64,000 nucleotides of DNA, taken from positions 2,604,001 to 2,668,000 of the forward strand of contig NZ_CP144125.1 in the NCBI RefSeq assembly GCF_036429475.1, given 5' to 3'. Position 1 is the stretch's first letter. The number at the start of each line of letters is the position of its first letter. Positions 9,150 through 17,819 of this stretch are shown here, piece by piece. The notes beneath the pieces were generated by a model that was not told the DNA's origin, made no database searches, and was given only the letters and a program-made list of their open reading frames with translations. This DNA comes from Halalkalicoccus sp. CGA53. GTDB lineage: Archaea > Halobacteriota > Halobacteria > Halobacteriales > Halalkalicoccaceae. The translations under genes were made by a program, and so were the position numbers.

Positions 9150-10292
9150 TCACATCGACGGCCCGACGCGGGTGATCGCGAACTCGGTCAGGCCGTGTCG
9201 CTCCGCACAGCTCTCGGCCCCGTCGAGTACGTCGAGGACGCGCTCGGTGAACGCCTCCGGCGTGGTCGAGCGGGCGTCGACGTCGATGTCCCCGGAGAGC
9301 ACCCGGTAGGTCGTCCCGTCACCCGTCACCTTGAGGACGGGGACGATCGGGTGACCCGACGGGATCCCCTCCGCCGTCGCGTGGACGACGAGCTGTGCCC
9401 CCGCCGCAGCGAGGCCGGTCGCCGCCTCGGCGAACCCCGAGGGTGCGTCGACGATCCCGACGCCGGCGTCGTGGGTCGCCCGCTCGCCGTAGGCGAGCAC
9501 GTCCCGGATCGGGAGCCCGTCCCACGGGCGCGAGAGCTCGTCGAACGAGCGCCGGGCGGCCCGTCGTCGGAGTCCAGCGGTGCGCGCTGGCGTCCGTCGT
9601 CGGGTCTCGAGCAGTCTTCGATACTCCTCCCGGACCGCATCGTCCGCCGCTGCCACCGCCTCCTCCGCGTGGGGCAACAGGCGTTCGGTCCCGGCGACGA
9701 CGACCCGACCGCCGGCGTCGACGACCCGACGAGCGAACGAGCCGACGAGGGGGTCGGCCGTCTCGATCGTCGAGTCCTGTACGTCGCTCCCGACGATCCC
9801 GACGGTCAGGTCCGCGAGCGAACCCGTCGTCTCCCGGCGTCGTTCCTCGAGGAGGGCGGTCGCCTCCTCGACGCCGCGTTCGATCGTCCTGTCGGAGCCG
9901 CCCTCGGACTGGATCGAGAGCTCCCGCACCGAAACGCCGAGATCGGCGAGCCGCGTCGCGACGTCGCCGCTCTGGATCTCCTCGCAGCCCAGCCCGACGA
10001 CGACGACGCCGGCGACGTTCGGGTTGGTACCGATACCGGTGAACGTCCGTGCCGTCTGGTCGTTGTCCGCGCCGAGCTGGGCGCAGCCGTGGTCGTGGGG
10101 CGCGCTCACCGCCGTGGGCACCCGCGCGGCGATCCGGTCGGCGACGATGTGCGAGCAGATCACCGACGGCAACACGAGCAGCCGGTTCCGGACGCCGATA
10201 CGGCCGTCGGCTCGCCCGTAGCCGGTGAACCGTGCCGTCCCGTCCGTCGCCTCCCCACTCGGGGCGTCCCGGGTCTCGGTCTCGAGTGTCAT
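9150..10292 (-). CDS. UxaA/GarD C-terminal domain protein (subunit with HxHGC motif)
   Basis: A 380-residue protein matching the large C-terminal domain of altronate/galactarate dehydratases. It keeps the His-rich signature PHDHGC (His66, His68, Cys70), PNVAG, and the GLGCEE Cys103. At the position of the family motif CGGSDAxSGxxANPAxG it has only GSDVQDSTIETADPLVG, and the later TGRG motif is changed to TAEG. The gene overlaps the SAF-domain gene by 4 bp and is co-transcribed with a second large-domain gene. Together they probably make one dehydratase or lyase for a sugar acid; sulfolactate sulfo-lyase belongs to the same family and cannot be excluded. Confidence 0.8.
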   Translation of the reverse strand: MTLETETRDAPSGEATDGTARFTGYGRADGRIGVRNRLLVLPSVICSHIVADRIAARVPTAVSAPHDHGCAQLGADNDQTARTFTGIGTNPNVAGVVVVGLGCEEIQSGDVATRLADLGVSVRELSIQSEGGSDRTIERGVEEATALLEERRRETTGSLADLTVGIVGSDVQDSTIETADPLVGSFARRVVDAGGRVVVAGTERLLPHAEEAVAAADDAVREEYRRLLETRRRTPARTAGLRRRAARRSFDELSRPWDGLPIRDVLAYGERATHDAGVGIVDAPSGFAEAATGLAAAGAQLVVHATAEGIPSGHPIVPVLKVTGDGTTYRVLSGDIDVDARSTTPEAFTERVLDVLDGAESCAERHGLTEFAITRVGPSM

Positions 10293-10621
10293 CGCCGCTC
10301 GCCCTCCGTGACGGCACCGGAAGCGCTCGCGACGTCGCCTCTCCCACGCGTACTCTCGCAGTTGTGCGTGTGAACCCAGGCGCCGGGCTCGATTCGCTCG
10401 GTCGCCTCGCCGATCACCTCGCCGTACTTCCTGACGCGGTCGCCGGCGTCGATAGCGGTCACCGCGACCTTGTGACCGAACGGGACCGGTTCGCGGAGCG
10501 CGACCGACTCCCCCTCGCCGAGCGCGATCTCCCGACCCGACTCGAGGTCCTCCAGCGCGGTCGCGACGGTGTCCCGCTCGGTCATCAACAGCGCGCACTC
10601 GTCGAGGACCCGTCCCTTCAT
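10289..10621 (-). CDS. UxaA N-terminal SAF-domain small subunit
   Basis: A 110-residue SAF-domain protein corresponding to the short N-terminal part of altronate dehydratase. It contains PVPFGHKVAVTAIDAGDRVRKYGEVIG (about residues 45-71) and the WVHTHN motif (82-87). Family members use this domain to cover the iron-containing active site of the large domain. It sits between two large-domain genes and overlaps both by 4 bp, a strong sign of a heteromeric complex made in fixed proportion. Confidence 0.85.
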   Translation of the reverse strand: MKGRVLDECALLMTERDTVATALEDLESGREIALGEGESVALREPVPFGHKVAVTAIDAGDRVRKYGEVIGEATERIEPGAWVHTHNCESTRGRGDVASASGAVTEGERR

Positions 10622-11808
10622 CGTGCCTCACCCCGGAGCCCGACGAGCTCCTCGGGCTGGATCTCGTTGATCGCGAACTCCTCGAGCCGTCGGTACTCCG
10701 CCTCGGTGGGCCGCCCGCTCGCGACCTCGAGCAGCAGGTCGAACAGCCGTTCGCCGACGCCCTCGAGCGACTCGCCCGAGATGACCGTGCTGGCGTCGAA
10801 GTCAACGTTGTTCGAGAGCCGTTCCCAGGTCTTTGGGTTTCCGGTGACCTTGATCACCGGGGCGATCGGGTTGCCGGTCGTGCTGCCGCGCCCTGTGGTG
10901 AAGGCGATCACCTGCGCGCCGCCGGCGACCTTCCCGACGACGCTCTCGACGTCGTACCCCGGCGTGTCCATGAGGACGAGCCCGCCCCCGGTCGGGAGGC
11001 GTTCGGCGTACTCGACCATCCCCTGTACCGGCGTGGTCCCGCCCTTCGAGATCGCGCCGAGGCTCTTCTCCTCGATCGTCGTCAGCCCGCCCTCCTGGTT
11101 GCCGGGCGTGGGCTGTGCGCCGCGGAGGTCGACGCCCATCAGCTGTGCCATCTCCTCCCGCATCGCGACGCGCTCGAGCAGCCACTCCCGGGTGGTCTCG
11201 TCCGCACACCGCTCGGCGAGGATGTGCTCGGCGCCGATGAACTCCGGCGTCTCGCTGAAACAGGCGGTGCCGCCCGCCTCGACGAGCCGGTCACACGCGT
11301 TGCCGACCGCGGGGTTCGCCGCGATCCCACTGGTGGCGTCGCTGCCACCACACTCGACGCCGAAGACGAGTTCGGCGGCGTCGGCCGTCTCCCGTCGTGC
11401 GTCCTCTACCTCCGCGACGAGCGACCGTGCGGTGTCCGTCCCCACCTCGATCGCGGCGCTCGTCCCCCCGACCTCACGGATCGAGAGCGTCTCGACGGGT
11501 TTTCCGGACGCGGCGATCCGGTCGGCGAGCGCCTCGACGTCGATCGCCTCGGTACCGAGCTCGACGAGCAACGCGGCCCCGACGTTCGGGTTGCGGCCGA
11601 CGCCCGTGAGCACGCGCTGGGTCTGCTCCCGTGCGACCTCCGGCTGGTTCGCACCCATCTGGTGGGGCGTCGCCCTGACGCGGTCGCCCGCGTCCGCACC
11701 GATCCGCGTCGCGAGCGCGCTCGCCGAGACGGACGTCGGGATCACCGCGACGTGGTTGCGGACCCCTACCGAGCCGTCCGACCGGCGAAACCCGGTGAAT
11801 TCGGCCAT
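10618..11808 (-). CDS. UxaA/GarD C-terminal domain protein (subunit with CGGSD motif)
   Basis: A 396-residue large-domain protein of the altronate/galactarate dehydratase family. It keeps ECGGSDATSGIAANPAVG (from residue 152), the SETPEFIGAEHIL segment and FTTGRGSTTGNPIAPVIKV. At the family HxHGC position it has PHQMGA (only His49 kept), and the GLGCE cysteine is Thr86. These losses mirror those of the co-transcribed gene at 9150-10292. ATG 11808 is chosen over the frame opening at 11835 because it gives MAEFTGFRRSDGSVGVRN, the same start region as its partner. It overlaps the SAF gene by 4 bp. Confidence 0.82.
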   Translation of the reverse strand: MAEFTGFRRSDGSVGVRNHVAVIPTSVSASALATRIGADAGDRVRATPHQMGANQPEVAREQTQRVLTGVGRNPNVGAALLVELGTEAIDVEALADRIAASGKPVETLSIREVGGTSAAIEVGTDTARSLVAEVEDARRETADAAELVFGVECGGSDATSGIAANPAVGNACDRLVEAGGTACFSETPEFIGAEHILAERCADETTREWLLERVAMREEMAQLMGVDLRGAQPTPGNQEGGLTTIEEKSLGAISKGGTTPVQGMVEYAERLPTGGGLVLMDTPGYDVESVVGKVAGGAQVIAFTTGRGSTTGNPIAPVIKVTGNPKTWERLSNNVDFDASTVISGESLEGVGERLFDLLLEVASGRPTEAEYRRLEEFAINEIQPEELVGLRGEAR

Positions 11809-11925
11809 ACCGTCCACGTGACGGGCAGAACGCATAGTGGTTGTGGATGTGACCCGATCGAAACCGCCGACGGCTCCGTCCGTACGTACCGACCGCCGCT
11901 CCGGCCGTACTCGCGAGGGCGTCGG

Positions 11926-13158
11926 CTACAGTGACCGGCGGAGGATCGTCTCGAGGTCGTCTCGTTCGAGCCGACGCGGGTTGCCCACGAGCAGGCGCTC
12001 GAGCTGCATCGCGTTCTCAGCCAGCGTCCCGACCTCGTCCTCTCGGACGCCCAGTTCGGCGAGCCCGGACGGGATACCGACGTCGTCGCTCAGCCGACTG
12101 ACGGCGACGGCCGCCTTCTCGGCCGCCTCGTCCTCGCCGGCGTCGTCGACGCGCTCGCCGAGCAGCGCGGCGACCTCCGTGTAGCGCTCGAGGGCACTCG
12201 GGGCGTTGTACCGCATCACTTCGGGGAGCAGTAGCGCGATCGTCAGCCCGTGGGGGGTGTCGTGTTCACCGGCGACCGAGAGCGCGGCCGCGTGCGTCGC
12301 GCCGAGACCGGCGTTCGTGAACGCGACGCCGGCGAGAAAGCTCGCCAGCGACATGTTTCGACGCGCATCGACGTCGCGGCCGTTGTCGACCGCCCGGCGG
12401 AGGCTGTCCGCGACGAGTCCGATCGCCGTCCTCGCGAACTGGTCCGTGACGGTCGTCCGTCCGCCGTAGTCGGGTCGGTCGATCGGGTCCTCCGGTCTCG
12501 GTTTCGTGTCGAACCGTCGCGTCACGTACGCCTCGATCGCGTGCGAGAGGGCGTCCATCCCCGAGAACGCCGTGTGGGACGGCGGAAGCGAGATCGTCAA
12601 CAGCGGGTCGACCAGCGCGAGGTCGGGGTACTGGTAGCGACTCGAGATACCGACCTTCAGGTTTCGGTCGGGCAGGGAGAGGACGGTGACGGGGGAGGTC
12701 TCCGACCCGGTCCCGGCGGTGGTCGGGACGGCGATCGTCGGAACCCCCGGACCCGGGACGGCGCTGCCGCCACCGATCGGCGGGGCGACGTACTCGAGGA
12801 TCTCGCCGCCGTGTCTCGCGACGACGCTCGTCGTCTTCGCCACGTCGATCGAACTCCCGCCGCCGACGCCGACGATCAGGTCCGGGACGACGTCGCGCGC
12901 TCGGTCGACCGCTCGCTCGAACACCGCGACCGACGGATCGGACTCGACACCGTCGAACACCTCGCACGAGCACTCCGTCCCGAGCGAGTCCGTCACCCGG
13001 GAGACGATCCCCGCGTCCACCAGCCCCTCGTCCGTGACGACCAGCGCCGAGGAGGCGTCCCGCTTCCTCGCTTCGGCGGCGAGTTCGTCGACGGCACCGG
13101 TACCGAACGTGACACTCCCCGACATCTCGAACTCCCAGACCGAATCGGCTTCGTACAT
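11926..13158 (-). CDS. iron-containing alcohol dehydrogenase
   Basis: A 410-residue group III (iron) alcohol dehydrogenase. The NAD site is VGVGGGSSIDVAK (about 96-108), followed by PTTAGTGSETSPV. Metal ligands are expected in DLALVDP, GMDALSHAIEAY and GATHAAALSVAGEHDTPHG. A cgtttttcgg box lies 26-36 bp before ATG 13158. The UxaA-type genes start 118 bp downstream on the same strand and could be read from the same promoter. In sugar-acid pathways such enzymes convert lactaldehyde, glycolaldehyde or a keto-sugar; which one here is unknown. Confidence 0.85.
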   Translation of the reverse strand: MYEADSVWEFEMSGSVTFGTGAVDELAAEARKRDASSALVVTDEGLVDAGIVSRVTDSLGTECSCEVFDGVESDPSVAVFERAVDRARDVVPDLIVGVGGGSSIDVAKTTSVVARHGGEILEYVAPPIGGGSAVPGPGVPTIAVPTTAGTGSETSPVTVLSLPDRNLKVGISSRYQYPDLALVDPLLTISLPPSHTAFSGMDALSHAIEAYVTRRFDTKPRPEDPIDRPDYGGRTTVTDQFARTAIGLVADSLRRAVDNGRDVDARRNMSLASFLAGVAFTNAGLGATHAAALSVAGEHDTPHGLTIALLLPEVMRYNAPSALERYTEVAALLGERVDDAGEDEAAEKAAVAVSRLSDDVGIPSGLAELGVREDEVGTLAENAMQLERLLVGNPRRLERDDLETILRRSL

Positions 13159-13254
13159 CGCAGTACGTACCTCGCGAGAGCGACCGAAAAACGTTTTCGT
13201 GGCTCGGCGTCCCGATCAGCACTTATACAAGGGTACGTGGAGTACGGCCGGCCG

Positions 13255-14181
13255 ATGGTAACGATCGACAGTGCAGTCGTAACCGGCGGGCTCGGCGAGT
13301 CGGGCAGCTGGGTCGTCGAGAACCTCGCTGGCCAGGGCGTCGACGTGACGTGTGTCGACCGGGTGGGTCCGAGCGGTGAGGCTCCCGAGAACGTCTCGTT
13401 CTATCGGGCGGATCTCACCGACCAGGGCGAGGCCTGGGAACTCGTCGAGTACGCGCGACCGGACGCGGTGATCCACTTCGCGAACATACCCGCCATGGGG
13501 ATCCGTCCGGGTGGGCGGACGTTCGGGAACAACGTCCTGGCGAACTACAACGTGATGGACGCCGCGGGACGGGTCGGCGCGGAGGTCGTCTGGGCCTCCA
13601 GCGAGTGCACCTACGGAACGGTGTTCACGGAGACGACCGAGCTCCCCGAGTACTTCCCGATCGACGAGGAGCACCCGGTCGGCGCGCCCGATCCGTACGG
13701 CACGTCGAAGGTGGTCGGCGAGGAGATCGGACGGATGGTCACCCGCAGGTACGGCGTCCCGGTCACGTCGATCCGCCCCTCGTGGATACAGTACCCCGGC
13801 GAGTACTTCACGACCGAGATCCGCGAGCGCTTCGACCCCGAGACCGCCGCGGTTACGGGCGACCGGAACACCCACGTCCCGAGCGGGAACTTCTGGTCGT
13901 ACGTCGACGTCCGCGACATCGTCTCGCTCGTCGACGCCGTCCTCGACGCCGACACCGACGGTCACGAGGCCTACCTCGGCGTCGCCGACGAGAACTACCT
14001 CGGGCGGCCGACCGCGGAGACGATCGACGCCGTCTTCGGCGGCCTCCCCGACGAGTGCGACCTCGAGGGCGAGGGGTCCGCGCTCTCGAACGCGAAGGCG
14101 AAGGCCGACCTCGACTGGGCGCCGGAACACACGTGGCGGTCGGCGCTGGACGAGGACGTTCCGTCGCCGTCGTTCGCGTAG
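13255..14181 (+). CDS. NAD-dependent epimerase/dehydratase (extended SDR)
   Basis: A 308-residue extended short-chain dehydrogenase. The nucleotide motif is TGGLGESG (10-17), DAVIHFANIP follows, and the catalytic pair is in DPYGTSK (Tyr and Lys spaced by three). A TATA-like acttatacaa at 13221-13230 is 25-34 bp before ATG 13255, diverging from the iron alcohol dehydrogenase promoter, so the two share a 96-bp control region. Relatives oxidise uronic acids or epimerise nucleotide sugars. In this island a free sugar or uronate dehydrogenase role is the more likely. Confidence 0.8.
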   Translation: MVTIDSAVVTGGLGESGSWVVENLAGQGVDVTCVDRVGPSGEAPENVSFYRADLTDQGEAWELVEYARPDAVIHFANIPAMGIRPGGRTFGNNVLANYNVMDAAGRVGAEVVWASSECTYGTVFTETTELPEYFPIDEEHPVGAPDPYGTSKVVGEEIGRMVTRRYGVPVTSIRPSWIQYPGEYFTTEIRERFDPETAAVTGDRNTHVPSGNFWSYVDVRDIVSLVDAVLDADTDGHEAYLGVADENYLGRPTAETIDAVFGGLPDECDLEGEGSALSNAKAKADLDWAPEHTWRSALDEDVPSPSFA

Positions 14182-14209
14182 TTCACCCGCCGCGCCCTCG
14201 AACCACGGT

Positions 14210-15088
14210 TCAGAGCGAGACGCGGGAGGCGAACTCCGGGACGCCGGAGACCGACGGCCGCAGTCGGAAGAGGTTACCCGCACCCTCGTCGTCCCCGCTC
14301 GCCTCGTACGTCGCGGTCGTCACGTAGAGCTCCTCGAACCCCTCACCGGCGAAGAGCAGGCTCGTCACGTTCTCGGCCGGGACCTCGTGACGGCGTTCTT
14401 CGGTTCTATCGGGAGCGTACCGGACGACGCGGCCGCCGCCGAACTGTGCCGACCAGACGGAGCCCTCCTCGTCGACGGTGAGCCCGTCGGGCATCCCCTC
14501 ACCGTCGGGGACGTCGACGAACACCCGCCGGTCGTCGATCGCCCCGGTCTCGACGTCGTAGTCGAACGCGTAGATCGTGTTCGTGTTCGACTCGGTGAGG
14601 TAGAACGTCTCCCGGTCGGGCGAAAAGCCCATCCCGTTCGGCAGGTCGACCCCCTCGAGGACCGTCGTCACCGTCCCGTCGGTGTCGAGGCGGTAGAGCG
14701 CGCCGAGGCGGTCGTCGGTCGGCATCGTCCCGCCGAAGACCCGTCCCTCCGGGTCCGCGACGACGTCGTTGAACCGCGACCCCTCCTCGCCGGGGATCGA
14801 GTCGACGATCGGTTCGAGCGAGTCGTCGTTCGCGATCCCCTCCTCGGGCGGCTCCAAGCGCCGGACCGCACCCTCCTCCATGAACAGGAGGAAGGAGCCG
14901 TCGGCCTGGATCGTGTATCCTCCGATGACGCCCCCGTCGAAACACCGATCGTACGCCCCGATCGCGGGGTCGTACCGGAACAGCTCCCCGGCCGGGATGT
15001 CGATCCAGTACAGTCGCTTCTCCTCCGGGTGCCACATCGGCACCTCCCCGATCTCACACCGACAGTCGGCCACCGTCTCCACTCGCAT
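14210..15088 (-). CDS. SMP-30/gluconolactonase family lactonase
   Basis: A 292-residue six-bladed propeller sugar lactonase. Metal-binding candidates are Glu in CEIGEVPMW near the N-terminus, Asn in GSRFNDVVADPEG, Asn in LPNGMGFSPD and Asp in MPDGLTVDEEG. It should hydrolyse an aldono-lactone to the aldonate between the dehydrogenase and dehydratase steps. The frame is open to 15118, but ATG 15088 has a TTTATG box (minus strand, about 15115-15125) at leaderless distance. It converges on the epimerase gene with a 28-bp gap. Confidence 0.85.
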   Translation of the reverse strand: MRVETVADCRCEIGEVPMWHPEEKRLYWIDIPAGELFRYDPAIGAYDRCFDGGVIGGYTIQADGSFLLFMEEGAVRRLEPPEEGIANDDSLEPIVDSIPGEEGSRFNDVVADPEGRVFGGTMPTDDRLGALYRLDTDGTVTTVLEGVDLPNGMGFSPDRETFYLTESNTNTIYAFDYDVETGAIDDRRVFVDVPDGEGMPDGLTVDEEGSVWSAQFGGGRVVRYAPDRTEERRHEVPAENVTSLLFAGEGFEELYVTTATYEASGDDEGAGNLFRLRPSVSGVPEFASRVSL

Positions 15089-15186
15089 GGTACGCGGTGG
15101 ATCGCGGCAGGGGCGCATAAATCACCCGGCGACGTGTGGGTTCCGTTCGTGGAGGGATGGGTCCGGCGCGATTCGACCGACGGCTC

Positions 15187-16044
15187 TCAGCGGAGCGAGT
15201 TCGACCGGACGATGCCCGCCCGGTCGAAGTCGACCCGGTCGCCGATCGCGATCGGCTCGTGGATCCGGGGGTAGTCGTGCGAGGCGGCGTGTTCGTGCAG
15301 CACCTTCGGGTCCGCGCCGACGCCGCGCCACATGTCGTAGTGCGAGGGGAGCAGCCGATCCAGCCGGAGGTCGTTCGCCGCCTCAATCACCTGGTTCTCG
15401 TCCATGTACCACCGCGTCCGTTTCGTCTCGCCCTCCTCCGGGAAGTGGATGTGGCCGACCGTCCCGAACGCCAGGACGCCGAGGTCGATGTCGAACTCCT
15501 CGCCGATATCGAGGAACTCCTCGGCGGGCTTGCTGTCCCCGCCGTGGAAGAACGTCCCGGAGTCGTGTTCGACGACGTACGAGAGCGGCTCGATCGCGTC
15601 GGGGTCGTTCGCCCCGCGGACGTGGATCGTGAAATCGCCGACCGCGAACTCGTCGCCGACCCCGATCACGTGGCGCTGGTCCTCGGGCGTCCTGACGTCG
15701 CCCTCGTAGTCCGGCTCCTCGAACGCGGAGCCCGGGACGTAGAGGTCCGCGCCGAGCTCCTCGGTCAGCGGCCCGTACGAGGGCGGGTGGAAGTGGTCGA
15801 TGTGCTCGTGGGTGACGCACACCGCGTCACAGAGCGTCGCGTCGGCCGGGTCCATCGGCACCGGGATCATCCGGACGACCCATGGCGGCTGTCCGTCGTC
15901 GAAGTACGGGTCGATGTAGATCGTCGCCTCCGCCGAGCGGAGGACGAACGCGTTACAGCCCAGATACCAGAGCGACGCGCCGTCGGGGTCGGTCGCCTCG
16001 ATCTCCTCGCGCACGAACCAGTCTCCCCACGTTGAGTGGACCAT
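15187..16044 (-). CDS. UlaG-like metallo-beta-lactamase fold hydrolase
   Basis: A 285-residue MBL-fold protein similar to L-ascorbate-6-phosphate lactonase UlaG. Metal motif THEHIDHFHP (HxHxDH), then FFHGGDS and LPSHYDMW, in the usual order. ATG 16044 gives MVHSTWGDWFVREEIE, with a TTTATG box (minus strand, 16066-16075) 22-31 bp upstream. The frame runs on to 16152 but that part looks non-coding. It may hydrolyse a sugar lactone or a phosphorylated lactone; no phosphotransferase system is seen, so ascorbate use as in enterobacteria is not implied. Confidence 0.82.
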   Translation of the reverse strand: MVHSTWGDWFVREEIEATDPDGASLWYLGCNAFVLRSAEATIYIDPYFDDGQPPWVVRMIPVPMDPADATLCDAVCVTHEHIDHFHPPSYGPLTEELGADLYVPGSAFEEPDYEGDVRTPEDQRHVIGVGDEFAVGDFTIHVRGANDPDAIEPLSYVVEHDSGTFFHGGDSKPAEEFLDIGEEFDIDLGVLAFGTVGHIHFPEEGETKRTRWYMDENQVIEAANDLRLDRLLPSHYDMWRGVGADPKVLHEHAASHDYPRIHEPIAIGDRVDFDRAGIVRSNSLR

Positions 16045-16188
16045 GTGCCACGTTGCCTGTACGCTCACATAAACCTGCGTGCGGGTGGCGGGGACCGTCC
16101 TCGCAGCCGCATCGGGAAACCGCATGCGGTGGGTATCGCCTCCCCGGGACACCCGAAACTATTACTCCTATCCGGGGAATCACGGGGC

Positions 16189-16971
16189 ATGGGACGACTG
16201 AACCCAGATTTCGGCGACGAGACCGTGGTCATCACCGGGGCGACGTCGGGGATCGGCCGCGAGACCGCCCTCCGGTTCGGCGACGCCGGGGCGACCGTCG
16301 TCGTCGGCGACATCGAGAACGAGCCGAAGGACGCGGACGTGCCGACACACGAGGCGATCGAGGACGGGGGTGGGACGGCGACGTTCCAGCGGACGGACGT
16401 GACCGACCACGAGCAGCTCCGCGATCTGGTCGAGACGGCCCGCGAGTTCGGGGGGGTCGACGTGATGATCAACAACGCGGGGCTCTACATCGGCGGCTCG
16501 GTGCTCGACCTCGAACCCGAGGAGTTCGATCGGATCCACGCGGTCAACGCGAAGGGTGCGTACTTCGGGATCCAGGCGGCGGCCAACGACATGATCGACA
16601 GGGGGGAGCCGGGGTCGATCGTCAACACGGCCTCGATCAGTTCGAGCTACGCACAGTTCGACCAGGTGCAGTACGACTCGACGAAGGGTGCCGTCAGGAT
16701 GATCACTCGGGGGTCGGCGCTCGAACTCGCCGAACACGGCATCCGCGTGAACGCGGTCGGTCCCGGACAGATCGCGACCGAGTTCATCGAGGGCTGGACC
16801 GAGGAGGCCACCGAGGCCGCGAAGTCCGGCGACCTGATCAAAGACGTCCCGCTCGGACGCGCCGGAACGCCCGAGGACGTCGCCGGGGCGTACCTCTACC
16901 TGGCGAGCGAGGAGGCGAGCTACGTCACCGGCGAACTGCTGTTCGTCGACGGCGGCTGGCAGGTCTTCTGA
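16189..16971 (+). CDS. SDR family sugar dehydrogenase (paralogue 1)
   Basis: A 260-residue classical short-chain dehydrogenase. GATSGIGRETA (17-27) is the cofactor site, NNAG follows, Ser lies in TASISSSY and the YxxxK pair is in YDSTKGAVR. A box at 16157-16165 (aactattac) precedes ATG 16189 by 25-32 bp. It is closely related to the protein at 29260-30048 (shared EEAPTHEAIED-like segment, GGVDVMINNAG, YDSTKGAVRMITRG, DGGWQVF end). Such enzymes oxidise aldoses to lactones as first step of non-phosphorylative pathways; the sugar is not identifiable. Confidence 0.85.
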   Translation: MGRLNPDFGDETVVITGATSGIGRETALRFGDAGATVVVGDIENEPKDADVPTHEAIEDGGGTATFQRTDVTDHEQLRDLVETAREFGGVDVMINNAGLYIGGSVLDLEPEEFDRIHAVNAKGAYFGIQAAANDMIDRGEPGSIVNTASISSSYAQFDQVQYDSTKGAVRMITRGSALELAEHGIRVNAVGPGQIATEFIEGWTEEATEAAKSGDLIKDVPLGRAGTPEDVAGAYLYLASEEASYVTGELLFVDGGWQVF

Positions 16972-17094
16972 GTCGAACCGCCCCCGAATCGGTGGAGAGA
17001 CCCCGCCGAGAGGTCGCCCCCGTACCGGGGGAGTCGGCGCTCTCGAAACGCTTAATGCGTCGGTCGGCGAGGCTAGGCCGTAGGGTGATATCAC

Positions 17095-17700
17095 ATGACT
17101 ATTGAGGACAAAAACGTCGCGATCATCGTCGCCCACGAGTTCGAGGACATCGAGATGGAGTACTGCCTGCTCCAGCTGGACCACGAGGGGGCGAACGTCA
17201 CGCTCGTTCCCGTAGAGGCGGGCTTCAACGCCCGCCACGGCTCGGCGGACGCGCCGATCAAGGGCCGGTTCGGGACGCCGTGTCCGCCGATCGTGATGCA
17301 GGAGGGCGTACGCTACTCCGTAAGCGAGTTCGAGGACCTCGACCTCGACGAGCTCGACTGCGTCCTCTACCCGGGAGGCTTCTCGCCCGACCACCTCCGG
17401 GTCGTTCCGGAGGTCGTCGAGTTCACGAAGGAGGCCTACGAGGCCGGGAAGCTCGTCGCCGCGATCTGTCACGGCCCCGAGGTTCTCATCGAGGCAGACA
17501 TCGTCAACGGGAAGGACGTCACCGCGTGGGAGTCGGTGAAGACCGCGTTGCGCAACGCCGGCGGCGAGTACCACGACGTGCCGTACGTGAAGGACGGGAA
17601 CGTCCTCACCGGGCGGTGTCCGGACGACCTGCCGGACTTCTGTGCGGGGATCGTCGAGGCGTTCGCGGCCGAGGAACTGCAACAGCCCGCCGACGACTAG
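17095..17700 (+). CDS. DJ-1/PfpI family protein
   Basis: A 201-residue DJ-1/PfpI domain protein. The nucleophile is Cys125 in AAICHGPEVL, with an acidic residue in HEFEDIE (about 14-20) as expected. YPGGFSPDHLR precedes it. This start is unusual here: cttaatg at 17048-17054 is about 41 bp upstream and ggtgat lies just before the ATG, so a short leader with a Shine-Dalgarno is likely. Members act as proteases, glyoxalase III-like enzymes or deglycases. With aldehydes expected from sugar cleavage, a detoxifying role is plausible. Confidence 0.82.
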   Translation: MTIEDKNVAIIVAHEFEDIEMEYCLLQLDHEGANVTLVPVEAGFNARHGSADAPIKGRFGTPCPPIVMQEGVRYSVSEFEDLDLDELDCVLYPGGFSPDHLRVVPEVVEFTKEAYEAGKLVAAICHGPEVLIEADIVNGKDVTAWESVKTALRNAGGEYHDVPYVKDGNVLTGRCPDDLPDFCAGIVEAFAAEELQQPADD

Positions 17701-17819
17701 TCGGAGGCGGTCTCCACGAACGCTCGACCACGAACGAACGCCCCCCGTCCGACCCGAACCGAATGCGTACCACTACCCCCGTCCACGAAACGGACCCGTG
17801 CGGGCTCCGAGCGTAAGCG

